This document shows positions 1 through 7,873 of a stretch of 21,460 nucleotides of DNA, piece after piece. Within the stretch, counting starts at the first letter, position 1. Each line of letters opens with the position of its first letter. The notes beneath the pieces are model-generated. The model saw only the letters and a program-made list of their open reading frames with translations, did no database searches and was not told the DNA's origin. The stretch is taken from positions 1-21,460 of the forward strand of contig NZ_JALEXO010000168.1 of assembly GCF_022780145.1 (NCBI RefSeq), read 5' to 3'. The translations under genes and the position numbers were made by a program. The DNA is from Intestinibacter sp. Lineage in GTDB: Bacteria; Bacillota; Clostridia; Peptostreptococcales; Peptostreptococcaceae.

Positions 1-2
1 GA

Positions 3-674
3 GGTCCAGTAGGTAGATATTTAATACATAAGTACAACTTAAAACCTTCTTCTAAAAATAACATACACTTAAATAATAAAAACAACTCTTCATTTAAAGA
101 AAATAAATTTACACCCGTTGTTTTTTTTGAAAATGTATTGATTTTACTATTAGTTATGAATATTTCGTTTTTTTTATCAAATATAATATATCTAAAAACC
201 GATTTTTTAATTCCAAATATTGTAATCGGAATGCTGCTATCTGTAATCGTAGGAAATCTAAACAGCAAGGTTAGATTTTTCGATTTAAATTTAAAATTTT
301 TCGAATTTCTTCAGAATATTTCTCTAGGAATTTTTTTAACTATGGCACTTATGAGTATAGATATATACACTTTATCTAGCTTGTTAGGTCCTGTAGTTTT
401 TATAGTATGTTGTCAAGTTATTTTTGTCTTATTTTACAGTGTATTTATATGCTTTAAATTATTAGAAAAAAACTACGATGCAGCAATTATGATAAGTGGA
501 CTTATCGGTCATACTCTAGGTGCTACGCCAAATGCCCTCGCCAATATGTCTACACTTACGAGTAAATACGGCAAAAGCGAAAATGCATTTTTAATAGTGC
601 CTATGGTAGCTGCATTTTTACTCGATGCATTCTCAGTACCCTGTATTTTACTTTTTATAAATTTTCTAAAATAA
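3..674 (+). CDS. gltS: Sodium/glutamate symporter GltS, C-terminal half (partial)
   Basis: The frame is open from base 3 and enters from outside the window, so this is the last 223 residues of a longer protein (E. coli GltS is about 400 residues). GltS is an inner-membrane transporter that takes up glutamate with sodium. The visible part starts with the GPVGRYLI turn, continues through a hydrophilic Asn/Lys-rich linker, and then has several hydrophobic segments. The diagnostic stretch near the end is GHTLGATPNALANMSTLTSKYG followed by AFLIVPMVAAFLLDAF; E. coli GltS has a matching GATP-x-AIANM and AFLVVPMVGAFF block. An internal TTG at 138 is not the real start. No clear terminator follows the gene, and the next gene begins 81 bases downstream with its own ribosome binding site. 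Confidence 0.9.
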   Translation, partial: GPVGRYLIHKYNLKPSSKNNIHLNNKNNSSFKENKFTPVVFFENVLILLLVMNISFFLSNIIYLKTDFLIPNIVIGMLLSVIVGNLNSKVRFFDLNLKFFEFLQNISLGIFLTMALMSIDIYTLSSLLGPVVFIVCCQVIFVLFYSVFICFKLLEKNYDAAIMISGLIGHTLGATPNALANMSTLTSKYGKSENAFLIVPMVAAFLLDAFSVPCILLFINFLK

Positions 675-755
675 ATACATAAATCAGTATTAAAAAACAT
701 AAATTTTACCATAATAAAGGTATGAAAATATTTAATTTAAAGGTTGTGAATTACT

Positions 756-1061
756 ATGAAAAGCAATTTAAACTGTCTAGTATCAAATTGTGCTTACAAT
801 AATCAGGGCTATTGTTACGCCTCTTACATAAAGATAAACGGCTACGATGCCACTAATTTTAACGAGACCAACTGCGATACATTTAAAGAAGCTCATTTTA
901 AATCTACATCTTCACTCGACGATATAAATATTACAAATAGCCAAAATATAAGCTGCTGTGCTAAAAACTGCACTTATAACTTATACGGAGGCTGTAACGC
1001 CACACACGTTTTAATCACCGAAAAAACCGGCAAATGCGATACATTTAAAATAAAGCATTAG
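756..1061 (+). CDS. DUF1540 protein with two Cys-rich units
   Basis: A 101-residue soluble protein built from two copies of the DUF1540 motif. The first unit has C7, C12, C20 and C40 and contains NCAYNNQGYCYA. The second has C67, C72, C80 and C94 and contains NCTYNLYGGCNA. Each unit ends in the typical C-D-T-F-K. The four cysteines per unit suggest a small metal-binding knuckle, but the biochemical role of the family is not established. The ATG is preceded by AAAGGTTG at a usable distance. The gene is followed by a strong hairpin and is convergent with the acyltransferase. Family assignment is from the motif; metal binding is inference. Confidence 0.85.
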   Translation: MKSNLNCLVSNCAYNNQGYCYASYIKINGYDATNFNETNCDTFKEAHFKSTSSLDDINITNSQNISCCAKNCTYNLYGGCNATHVLITEKTGKCDTFKIKH

Positions 1062-1063
1062 AA

Positions 1064-1098
1064 AAAGGCAGGTAAAATTACAAATTTTACTTGCCTTT
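1064..1098. terminator. Bidirectional intrinsic terminator between DUF1540 gene and plsC
   Basis: A 16-bp stem with one G-U pair (1064-1079 with 1083-1098) and a 3-base loop lies just after the DUF1540 stop at 1061. A-rich sequence flanks it on the left and T-rich sequence on the right. It can end transcription of both convergent genes. Confidence 0.85.
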
Positions 1099-1111
1099 AT
1101 TTTAAACGTAT

Positions 1112-1888
1112 TTAGATAATTTCTTCTATAATTGTTTTATTTCCTGCCTTTTGTTGAAATTGTTTCATCTTGTCTATCATGTTTTCTCTTATAGATTTTG
1201 CTAACTCTACTGTTTTTAATCTAGGATTTTCTAGATGGTCGTATATAGGATCTAAAAATTCTATTTCTACATCCTTTGAATGTATCTTCCCCACAGGTTC
1301 ATATCCGTCGTAAGTACCTAGTGAATTTTTAATTACCATAGGTACTATAGGACATTTTGCCTTGTACGCTATCTTTAATGCTCCTGCCCTAAAATCTGAG
1401 ACCAAAGATTTAGGATCTTTAACCCAAGTCAAATCCCCTTCTGGGAATATCGCCATACTTTGACCTTCCTTTATATTTTCCGCGCATTTATTGATGCTTT
1501 TTACCCCTTCTCTGTTGTTTTCCCTATTAATATATACAGATTTTGTGATATCTATCCAATGTCTAACAATTGGAATATTTCTCCATGTAGGGACATCTGC
1601 GATAACCACCCCAATAGGCTTAGGTATACTAGATATCAAGATAAAGCTGTCAAGCATACTAGAGTGATTTATAACAAACAACACTGGTTCTTTAGGAACT
1701 CTTTCCTTTCCAAGAATATTTAATTTAATATTCACTAAGTCTAAAGATTTACTGGCTTGTTTCTTTAGAAACTTAAATTTCTCTTCATTAGAGTAATTAT
1801 CTGGATTTTTTTTAATTTTTCTAATCAACGGTAAAGAAGAAATAAAACCTATAATTTGAAATATTGCAAACTTCAAATAATTAAACAC
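1112..1888 (-). CDS. plsC: 1-acyl-sn-glycerol-3-phosphate acyltransferase (PlsC family)
   Basis: A 258-residue membrane-associated acyltransferase that adds the second acyl chain to lysophosphatidic acid in phospholipid synthesis. All conserved blocks are present: catalytic NHSSMLD at residues 74-80 (His75, Asp80), block II around INRENNREG at 120-128, FPEG at 148-151 and IVPM at 181-184. A hydrophobic N-terminal segment (about residues 4-20) would anchor it to the membrane. The start is a GTG at 1888, chosen because AAGGAG lies 9 bases upstream (1898-1903). Convergent with the DUF1540 gene and sharing its terminator. Acyl-donor preference (acyl-ACP or acyl-phosphate) cannot be read from the sequence. 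Confidence 0.9.
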   Translation of the reverse strand: MFNYLKFAIFQIIGFISSLPLIRKIKKNPDNYSNEEKFKFLKKQASKSLDLVNIKLNILGKERVPKEPVLFVINHSSMLDSFILISSIPKPIGVVIADVPTWRNIPIVRHWIDITKSVYINRENNREGVKSINKCAENIKEGQSMAIFPEGDLTWVKDPKSLVSDFRAGALKIAYKAKCPIVPMVIKNSLGTYDGYEPVGKIHSKDVEIEFLDPIYDHLENPRLKTVELAKSIRENMIDKMKQFQQKAGNKTIIEEII

Positions 1889-2033
1889 TCTTTACAACTC
1901 CTTTTTATATATTTTTTTCCAATAAATCATTTTATCATAAAAGCCTCCATATAGTAAATATTTTTGCTAATTATAAAAAACTTTATTCTAAAAATTTTTT
2001 TCTAATATAAAATTTATAAAGGGGGTTTTATAT

Positions 2034-2279
2034 ATGAAAAAACTTATAATAAATATAAATACATTCAACGGAGAATACATAAATCTAAATCTTCCCGTGG
2101 AATTTGTAAAGAGAATCATCGACAATAATTGCTTTGATTTTTTCTACTATAGAGAAGATGCTGTCGACTCTGATAAGCTTCTCAAAGTAATTAGAGATGC
2201 ATTTAATTATAATCTAACCGGTTATATAGGTGAAATCAGGACTTCTAATAATAATATAATAAATTTGACAATCGAATAG
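2034..2279 (+). CDS. Small hypothetical protein, 81 residues
   Basis: The start is supported by a GGGGG ribosome binding site at 2021-2025, 8 bases before ATG. The protein is acidic and soluble, with no membrane segment or cysteine-rich motif. It has a beta-like N-terminus (MKKLIININ), an amphipathic stretch beginning NLPVEFVKRII, an Asp/Lys-rich helix (DSDKLLKVIRDAF) and a final strand ending INLTIE. This strand-helix-helix-strand order recalls small SHOCT-like domains at the ends of DUF2089 and YvlB-type proteins. That resemblance is from memory of the pattern and is weak. It stands alone between plsC and another small gene. Confidence 0.6.
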   Translation: MKKLIININTFNGEYINLNLPVEFVKRIIDNNCFDFFYYREDAVDSDKLLKVIRDAFNYNLTGYIGEIRTSNNNIINLTIE

Positions 2280-2309
2280 AAATAAATTCCAAATTATATA
2301 TAAAAACGA

Positions 2310-2337
2310 TTTAAAATGATTTATTTGGGTATATAAT
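2310..2337 (+). promoter_or_regulatory. Putative sigma-A promoter for the 66-residue gene
   Basis: TTTAAA at 2310-2315 and TATAAT at 2332-2337 are spaced by 16 bases. The -10 is perfect and the -35 is weak. Transcription would begin about 30 bases before the start codon at 2375. Confidence 0.5.
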
Positions 2338-2374
2338 TAATATAAATATACAGATAGGTTATGGAGGTTTATAT

Positions 2375-2575
2375 ATGAGTAGTTTGGATAGATTATTACA
2401 ATTAATAGATAGAAAATTTTTAAAAGACAACGAATTTTTAGAATTAGAAGATAATGAGCATGTAATCTCTTGTGAGTTCTACAAACCACACAACGCACAT
2501 TATAAAGAATTTTTAGTAGTTATAGATAATAACGGCAAACAAGAAGAACATATCGTATGTTATAAAAATATGTAA
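2375..2575 (+). CDS. Small hypothetical protein, 66 residues
   Basis: ATG preceded by GGAGG at 2363-2367 and by a plausible promoter, and followed by a clear terminator, so this is very likely a real gene. The product is acidic and soluble: an N-terminal helix (SLDRLLQLIDRKFL), a Glu/Asp-rich turn, then predicted strands ending in HIVCYKNM. Its compact strand-rich layout recalls small DUF1292-like proteins, but I cannot assign it to a family. No partner is evident: the neighbour downstream is a convergent efflux pump. Confidence 0.6.
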   Translation: MSSLDRLLQLIDRKFLKDNEFLELEDNEHVISCEFYKPHNAHYKEFLVVIDNNGKQEEHIVCYKNM

Positions 2576-2582
2576 TAAGTCA

Positions 2583-2618
2583 AAAAGTCTTCACCTGTTA
2601 AATCCAGTGAAGACTTTT
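2583..2618. terminator. Bidirectional terminator between the 66-residue gene and the MATE gene
   Basis: A 12-bp perfect stem AAAAGTCTTCAC (2583-2594) pairs with 2607-2618, loop 12 bases. Runs of A and T on the two sides suit termination in both directions, and it sits between two convergent stop codons. Confidence 0.85.
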
Positions 2619-2623
2619 ATTAT

Positions 2624-3985
2624 TTAAGCTGCTATTTCATTGCAAAATTCTTTTTTATAAAATCTAGCAAATAAAGTACCTGTTATAACACCTGCAGTTA
2701 CATCAGAAATTGGTTCTGCCATAATTACAGACATAAGTCCACCCTTTAAAACTACAGGCAATATGAATATAAGTGGAACTAATAAAATCATTTTTCTAAG
2801 CAATGCTAAAAATAGTGAAATCTTAGCTTGTCCCAAGGCAATAAAAGTCTGTTGACATGCTATTTGAACTCCAAATACAGGTATACCTATGAAGTAAATT
2901 CTCATACACCATGAAGTTATTTCAACTAACTCTTTATCTCCATTGAATATATTTACAAAAAAGCTTGGGAATATTACAAGTAATGCTACTACTGTAGCAG
3001 CAAAAGTTACACAACAAATAAATAAAAGTTTAAAAGCTGATTTTACTCTGTCGTAATCTTTAGCCCCGTAGTTGTAGCTTATTATAGGTTGCGCACCTTG
3101 AACTAGACCGCTAAGTGGCATAGTTATAAATTGCATCATACTAGTCATTATAGTCATAGCACTGACAGCTAAGTCACCACCATATCTCGCCAATTGGTTA
3201 TTTAAACATATTAAAACTATACTTTCAGTAGCCTGCATTATAAAAGGTGATACACCTAAAGATAATACTGATTTAACTACAGCTTTATCTAATTTTAAAT
3301 ATTCTTTTCTAACTTTAAGTATACTCTTATTTCCAAATAAAAATCTAAGTACAAACACAGCTGATACAAATTGTGAAATTATAGTTGCAAGCGCTGCACC
3401 TTTTACACCCATATTTAATCCAAATATAAATATTGGATCTAAAATTATATTCAAAGCAGCCCCTATTATAACAGTTATCATACCGATTTTAGCAAATCCT
3501 TGAGTATTTATAAATGAGTTCATACTGATTGCTATCTCTACAAAAATAGTACCTATAATGTATATTGATAGATAATCTTGTGCATATGGATAAATCGTAT
3601 CACTTGCGCCAAATGCATATATAATAGGTTTCTTAAATACCAAACATACAATAGTTAAAACTATTCCTATTAAAATACACATCGTAAAACTGTTGCTTAA
3701 AATTTTATCTGCACCATCATTGTCCTTTTCGCCCATTTTTATAGCGGCTACAGGTGATCCACCAAAGCCTACAAGTGCACTAAAAGCCGTAATCAACACT
3801 ACTATAGGAGTTACTATACCAATCCCCGCCATAGCCAACTGTCCATTTACCATTCTACCTATAAATATTCTATCTACTATATTGTAAAGTAAGTTTACAA
3901 GCTGAGCTATTATACATGGTATTGCCAATTGTAACAATAGTTTTCCTATTTTTCCTGTGCCTAAATCATTATTTGTTTGTTCCAT
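2624..3985 (-). CDS. MATE family multidrug efflux transporter (MepA-like)
   Basis: A roughly 453-residue integral membrane protein with about 12 hydrophobic segments. MATE proteins export cationic drugs and dyes in exchange for protons or sodium. The N-terminal signature LQLAIPCIIAQLVNLLYNIVD followed by RIFIGR, and the mid-protein block beginning GLVQGAQPIISYNYGAKDYDR, are typical of the MepA-like branch. I place the start at the ATG at 3985, because AAGGAG (3994-3999) lies 8 bases before it; an in-frame GTG at 3991 is only 2 bases from that site. A promoter is visible upstream at 4073-4099. No regulator gene adjoins it, so its substrate is unknown. Confidence 0.9.
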   Translation of the reverse strand: MEQTNNDLGTGKIGKLLLQLAIPCIIAQLVNLLYNIVDRIFIGRMVNGQLAMAGIGIVTPIVVLITAFSALVGFGGSPVAAIKMGEKDNDGADKILSNSFTMCILIGIVLTIVCLVFKKPIIYAFGASDTIYPYAQDYLSIYIIGTIFVEIAISMNSFINTQGFAKIGMITVIIGAALNIILDPIFIFGLNMGVKGAALATIISQFVSAVFVLRFLFGNKSILKVRKEYLKLDKAVVKSVLSLGVSPFIMQATESIVLICLNNQLARYGGDLAVSAMTIMTSMMQFITMPLSGLVQGAQPIISYNYGAKDYDRVKSAFKLLFICCVTFAATVVALLVIFPSFFVNIFNGDKELVEITSWCMRIYFIGIPVFGVQIACQQTFIALGQAKISLFLALLRKMILLVPLIFILPVVLKGGLMSVIMAEPISDVTAGVITGTLFARFYKKEFCNEIAA

Positions 3986-4072
3986 AACCACATCTCCTTC
4001 TCTTTTTATATCTTAAATCTATATCAAAAAAATGTAATCATTCTTCATTTCCAAAAATTAGCAATAAGATAT

Positions 4073-4099
4073 ATTATAATAAAATGATTTATAAGTCAA
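4073..4099 (-). promoter_or_regulatory. Putative promoter of the MATE gene
   Basis: On the minus strand TTGACT (4094-4099) lies 15 bases before TATAAT (4073-4078). A second reading uses TAATAT, two bases further on, with 17-base spacing. It sits in the 134-base gap after the SNF2 gene and would give a 5' leader of about 80 bases. Confidence 0.55.
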
Positions 4100-4124
4100 T
4101 AAGAAAAACTTTATTATTTGTGTT

Positions 4125-6221
4125 TTAATCCATATTTTCAAATAAATCTATAATTTCTTGTCTAGATAATTTTTTTATAGACTCATTATTTTCTAAATTT
4201 GAGTTTATCACATCATCTGCTAGTTCCTTTTTATATTCCTTAATCGCCACTACTTTTTCTTCAACAGTACCTTTAGATATAAGCTTTATTACATCTACTA
4301 CATTTTTTTGTCCTATTCTATGCGCTCTATCGCTAGCTTGATCTTCTACTGCTGGATTAAACCAAGGGTCAAAATGTATTACCATAGAGGCACTAGTTAA
4401 ATTAAGACCTGTTCCTCCCGCCTTTAATGATATTAAAAACACCTTTTTAGACTCGTCTTCGTTAAAATCCTCTACTAACTCAAGTCTTCTCTTCGCATCT
4501 GTTTTTCCATCTAAGTAGTTAAAGCTTATATTTTCTTTTTCTAGTCTATCTGATATCAAAGCAAGTACTTTTGTAAATTGAGAAAATACTAGTATTTTTC
4601 TGTTTTTACTTGATTTTATAATTTTTACAAGCATCTCTAATTTAGAGTTTTTACCCTTGTAGTTTTTTACAACTAGCTCTGGAGATATACTCAGTACCCT
4701 AAGCTTTGTAAGATTTGCAAATAAAGTCATATTATCTATGTCACTTTCTACTATCTGTCTTTTTAATAAGCTGACAAATGATTTATATACTTTTTTATGC
4801 TCTTTATCTAGCTCTATGTAGAATTTCTGTTCTATTTTCTCTGGAAGCTCATCTATTACATCCTTTTTTCTCCTTCTAAGGATAAACGGCTTTATCATAT
4901 TTTTTAAATCATCTATATTTTTGTCGTCGTTTACAAATATCTTTTCAAATTTATCTTTGGTGTATAAATACCCAGGCATCACAAAGTCGAATATAGACCA
5001 AAGCTCGACTAGATTATTTTCAATTGGAGTTCCTGTAAGAGCGAATTTAGACTTAGATTTTATTTTTTTTATCGCCTTTGTAGTTTCTGAATTTGGATTT
5101 TTTATGTTTTGAGCTTCATCTATTATTAAATAATCAAATTCCAAATCTTCGTAGTCTTTTAGATCGTTTTTGTAAGTTCCGTAAGTAGTCAAAACGACAT
5201 CGTAATCATCTTTATTTTCTAGTATTTTTTTTCTTTTTTCTCTACTTCCGTATACAAGCGCTACCTTTATATCTGGAGCAAATCTCTCAAATTCACTTTT
5301 CCAGTTGTAAATTAAAGCTGTAGGGGTTACGACCATGCTCTTTTTATTTTGTTCAGACAACAAAAACGCCAGCGTTTGAATTGTCTTTCCAAGACCCATT
5401 TCGTCTGCCAATATCCCGCCAAAACCGTAGTTAGATAGAGTTTTAAAAAATTCAAAGCCCTCAACTTGGTAGTCCCTAAGAGTTGCATTTAAATTTTTTG
5501 GAATCTCAATATTTTTATTTAGCTTATCGTATTTTTTAATTACATTGTCTACGTATTTTTTACCACTTACAAAATTCAAATCTTCAAGAACACTATCTAA
5601 AAATATGGCTTTGTTATTTGGTATTTTTATTTTTTCTAAATCTGTGTATATATCTAAGATGTCTACTAGCTTAAATACCTTTTCTAAATCATTATCTCTT
5701 AAATCTAAATAGCTTCCATCTGGCATAAGGTGATATTTGTAATTTTCCTTATACGATTTAAAAATCTTGTAATATTCACTTTTATCTACGCCTTCGATGT
5801 TTAAATCAGCCCTTAAGTTTGAATTTCTCGATTGGCTTATATCAAAGCTTACGATGGGATTTATTACTACATCTTTTTTAGATAAAGTCTTTTTATTTTT
5901 ATTTTTTAAATATTCCAATCCCTTCAAAACTATTGCCACCATATGAGGACAAATTTTTGTATCTTTATTTACTGTGAACGCATTTTGACAATCACAACTT
6001 GTATTTGAAATTACCCTAGTTTTACAATTTATGCTTATCATAGCAGTATATGTCCTTTTGTGATAATCATCGTATACACTTCCATAAAAAGTCGCTGTAG
6101 AGTCTTTTAAACTAGAATAATTATTGCTTACATAATTATTTTTATAAAATACAAACCCACTATTGTACTTTACTCTCTGTGTATTTACTCTAAGTATTTC
6201 ACCTATTTTACAAATTTCCAT
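4125..6221 (-). CDS. SWIM zinc-finger SNF2-family DNA-dependent ATPase
   Basis: A 698-residue cytosolic SF2 helicase-like ATPase. In order: an N-terminal SWIM zinc finger (C76, C78, C91, H93), a linker region of about 150 residues, the SNF2 ATPase lobe with LRDYQVEGFEF (248-258), Walker A ADEMGLGKT (272-280), Walker B DEAQ (368-371) and LTGTPIEN (395-402), then the helicase C lobe with LISLKAGGTGLNLTS (596-610) and arginine-finger motif DRAHRIGQ (631-638). Such proteins translocate on DNA or remodel protein-DNA complexes; the bacterial role is poorly known. Many clostridial SWIM-SNF2 proteins are, as I recall, around 1000 residues because of a longer associated domain, so this one looks compact. 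GGTGAGG at 6229-6235 serves the ATG. It is preceded by the moaA-like gene's terminator, so it is probably transcribed separately. Confidence 0.88.
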   Translation of the reverse strand: MEICKIGEILRVNTQRVKYNSGFVFYKNNYVSNNYSSLKDSTATFYGSVYDDYHKRTYTAMISINCKTRVISNTSCDCQNAFTVNKDTKICPHMVAIVLKGLEYLKNKNKKTLSKKDVVINPIVSFDISQSRNSNLRADLNIEGVDKSEYYKIFKSYKENYKYHLMPDGSYLDLRDNDLEKVFKLVDILDIYTDLEKIKIPNNKAIFLDSVLEDLNFVSGKKYVDNVIKKYDKLNKNIEIPKNLNATLRDYQVEGFEFFKTLSNYGFGGILADEMGLGKTIQTLAFLLSEQNKKSMVVTPTALIYNWKSEFERFAPDIKVALVYGSREKRKKILENKDDYDVVLTTYGTYKNDLKDYEDLEFDYLIIDEAQNIKNPNSETTKAIKKIKSKSKFALTGTPIENNLVELWSIFDFVMPGYLYTKDKFEKIFVNDDKNIDDLKNMIKPFILRRRKKDVIDELPEKIEQKFYIELDKEHKKVYKSFVSLLKRQIVESDIDNMTLFANLTKLRVLSISPELVVKNYKGKNSKLEMLVKIIKSSKNRKILVFSQFTKVLALISDRLEKENISFNYLDGKTDAKRRLELVEDFNEDESKKVFLISLKAGGTGLNLTSASMVIHFDPWFNPAVEDQASDRAHRIGQKNVVDVIKLISKGTVEEKVVAIKEYKKELADDVINSNLENNESIKKLSRQEIIDLFENMD

Positions 6222-6285
6222 ATTTTTACCTCACCTTTACTTTAATATAGCTATTTTTAAAGTTTTACATATTATAAAAACACTA

Positions 6286-6311
6286 AAAAAGAGCATCTCT
6301 CTGCTCTTTTT
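6286..6311 (-). terminator. Terminator of the MoaA-like gene
   Basis: A 10-bp stem, AAAAAGAGCA (6286-6295) with 6302-6311 and a 6-base loop, overlaps the stop codon of the MoaA-like gene. On the minus strand it is followed by a T run. Confidence 0.8.
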
Positions 6312-7257
6312 ATATCTCATTTATATTTCTACTTGTAATATTGTTTTTTATTTCATCGAAGTCCTTAGGCTTATAAGGTATAACATCTTTTATAAATTCA
6401 GAAAACGTTATAGGTTTATTCAAAAACGGTAATATATCGTATTCTTTATCAGAATAAGTGCAAAGTCTAAGCTTGCCGTCGTAGCTGAGTAATATCTTAT
6501 TGCATGACCAGCAATTTGGATCATTAAATACAGATGCTACTCCTATTTTGCCTTTAGCACCTTGTAATTTATAGTAATTTCTACAAATCTTGTCATTTGA
6601 TAAAACTTTGCTAATACCTTCTATATTATCCATAATATCAACTATATTTAAATAACCAGCTTCAAATAAACTCTTCATCTCTCCAATTTGCATAACCTCA
6701 AAAAATCTCAAGGTTATAGGAAAGTTTTTGGCAAATTCGATAAAATCATATATTTCATCATCGTTAAATCCCTTTATAATCAAAGTATCTATATTAGTTT
6801 CGATATTTAATTTAAGTGCAGTATTAAATGATTTCAACACATCACATAAACTTCCATTTCTTGTAATAGAGTTGTATCTATACTCCTTTAAGGAATTAAT
6901 CCCTATATTTACTTGATCTAATCCAGCATTTTTTAAGTTTGCTGCTTGTTTATAAAAATCAATTCCATTTGTAGTAAGCGTTACCTCTTCTATATTGCAA
7001 TTATTTTTAGCAAAGTAAATCAGTTCACATAAATTAGAATCTAAAAGAGGCTCTCCTCCTGTAAATTCTATCTTTTTTATACCCAATTTAGACATCGATT
7101 TTATTATAAATTTATAATCATCAACTTTCAAAAATTTATTTAAAGCTTGACCTGAAAAATCTGTATCTTCTCTAATACAGTAAACACATCTTAAATTACA
7201 TTTATCAGTTAAAGATATTTTTAAATAATCTATATCTCTATTAAACCCATCCTTCAT
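6310..7257 (-). CDS. MoaA-like radical SAM protein, atypical
   Basis: A 315-residue radical SAM enzyme with the two-cluster layout of GTP 3',8-cyclase (MoaA), the first enzyme of molybdopterin synthesis. The SAM cluster motif is C20-x3-C24-x2-C27, the SAM-binding GGEP is at 67-70, and the C-terminal cluster has C249-x2-C252-x13-C266, the same spacing as MoaA. However, the three arginines that hold the GTP phosphates in S. aureus MoaA (R17, R266, R268) are replaced here by K13, K254 and L256, and the protein ends in NINEI instead of the usual Gly-Gly. No other molybdopterin gene is in the window. It may be a diverged MoaA or a paralogue acting on another substrate. The family call is firm, the reaction is not. 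The ATG at 7257 lacks a strong ribosome binding site. Confidence 0.8.
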   Translation of the reverse strand: MKDGFNRDIDYLKISLTDKCNLRCVYCIREDTDFSGQALNKFLKVDDYKFIIKSMSKLGIKKIEFTGGEPLLDSNLCELIYFAKNNCNIEEVTLTTNGIDFYKQAANLKNAGLDQVNIGINSLKEYRYNSITRNGSLCDVLKSFNTALKLNIETNIDTLIIKGFNDDEIYDFIEFAKNFPITLRFFEVMQIGEMKSLFEAGYLNIVDIMDNIEGISKVLSNDKICRNYYKLQGAKGKIGVASVFNDPNCWSCNKILLSYDGKLRLCTYSDKEYDILPFLNKPITFSEFIKDVIPYKPKDFDEIKNNITSRNINEI

Positions 7258-7347
7258 ATATTCAACCTCAATATCGTTTTTTATATTATTATACCATAAA
7301 TATTTATCAATTTAAAAAATCATCTACTATATTTAGATAAAATTTAA

Positions 7348-7383
7348 AAAATCCATCCTCTATTTTTATAGCGAATGGATTTT
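7348..7383 (-). terminator. Probable terminator of the small membrane protein gene
   Basis: AAAATCCAT (7348-7356) pairs with 7375-7383 across an 18-base loop. On the minus strand the stem is followed by a T-rich tail. It begins 5 bases after the stop codon region at 7388. Confidence 0.6.
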
Positions 7384-7387
7384 CGAA

Positions 7388-7636
7388 TTATCTTTTTTTA
7401 GTTTTTTTCTTCTTTTTATTTTTTTGAATATTATTGTTTTTAGTTTCAACCTCTTGTTCATATCCTGGAGGTGGTGTCTTTTTATATATAGTCTTAAAGC
7501 AATTAAAAGCTATTCCAAGCGCAAATGCAGCTGGTAGTAATAATACAGGAACCTTTTTTACAAAAATTATACAAACTATACATATAGCAAGCCCTATTAA
7601 ACTAAAAATTACATTCATTCTTTGCCATCTTTCCAT
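7388..7636 (-). CDS. Small two-helix membrane protein with Lys-rich tail
   Basis: An 82-residue protein with a perfect AAGGAGGT site (7643-7650) 6 bases before ATG. Two hydrophobic helices (about residues 8-26 and 29-48) are joined by a short KKV turn, so both ends probably face the cytoplasm. The tail contains a PPPGYE stretch and then an extremely basic end (KNKKKKKTKKR), which could bind RNA, DNA or the acidic membrane surface. I do not recognise the family. It is divergent from the ArsB/NhaD-type transporter, with its own terminator, and seems monocistronic. Confidence 0.7.
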   Translation of the reverse strand: MERWQRMNVIFSLIGLAICIVCIIFVKKVPVLLLPAAFALGIAFNCFKTIYKKTPPPGYEQEVETKNNNIQKNKKKKKTKKR

Positions 7637-7751
7637 CTAGCTACCTCCTTGCTGTATTATCTTATTTTATTCGATAAAAAACTCAAAATTCCTTCAAAAA
7701 TGAAATAAAAAATATATATATTATTAAAATAATATTTTACTTAATCAAACG

Positions 7752-7785
7752 TTGACATAGATATTTATGTTAACTTTATGTTAAG
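7752..7785 (+). promoter_or_regulatory. Promoter with tandem 11-bp repeat upstream of the ArsB/NhaD-type gene
   Basis: TTGACA at 7752-7757 is a perfect -35, 17 bases before a weak -10 TTTATG (7775-7780). Overlapping it are two adjacent 11-bp copies, TTTATGTTAAC (7764-7774) and TTTATGTTAAG (7775-7785), differing only in the last base. Head-to-tail repeats with one-helical-turn spacing are a usual layout for operators of OmpR/PhoB-type regulators. A perfect -35 with a poor -10 beneath the repeats would suit a regulated promoter. Confidence 0.5.
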
Positions 7786-7873
7786 TTTACTTTTTTTTTG
7801 TAGATATTTTTGTAAAAAAGGACTATTATCTTTAGATAGCTTAATTATATTATGGAAATTGGAGGAAACAAAC

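Noticed and set aside
509..712. Minus-strand open frame across the end of gltS
   Set aside because: It is the antisense shadow of a clear GltS C-terminus, with no ribosome binding site and no family resemblance.
6310..7257. Plain annotation as molybdopterin enzyme MoaA
   Set aside because: The GTP-binding arginines and the C-terminal Gly-Gly are absent and no molybdopterin genes adjoin, so I call it only MoaA-like.
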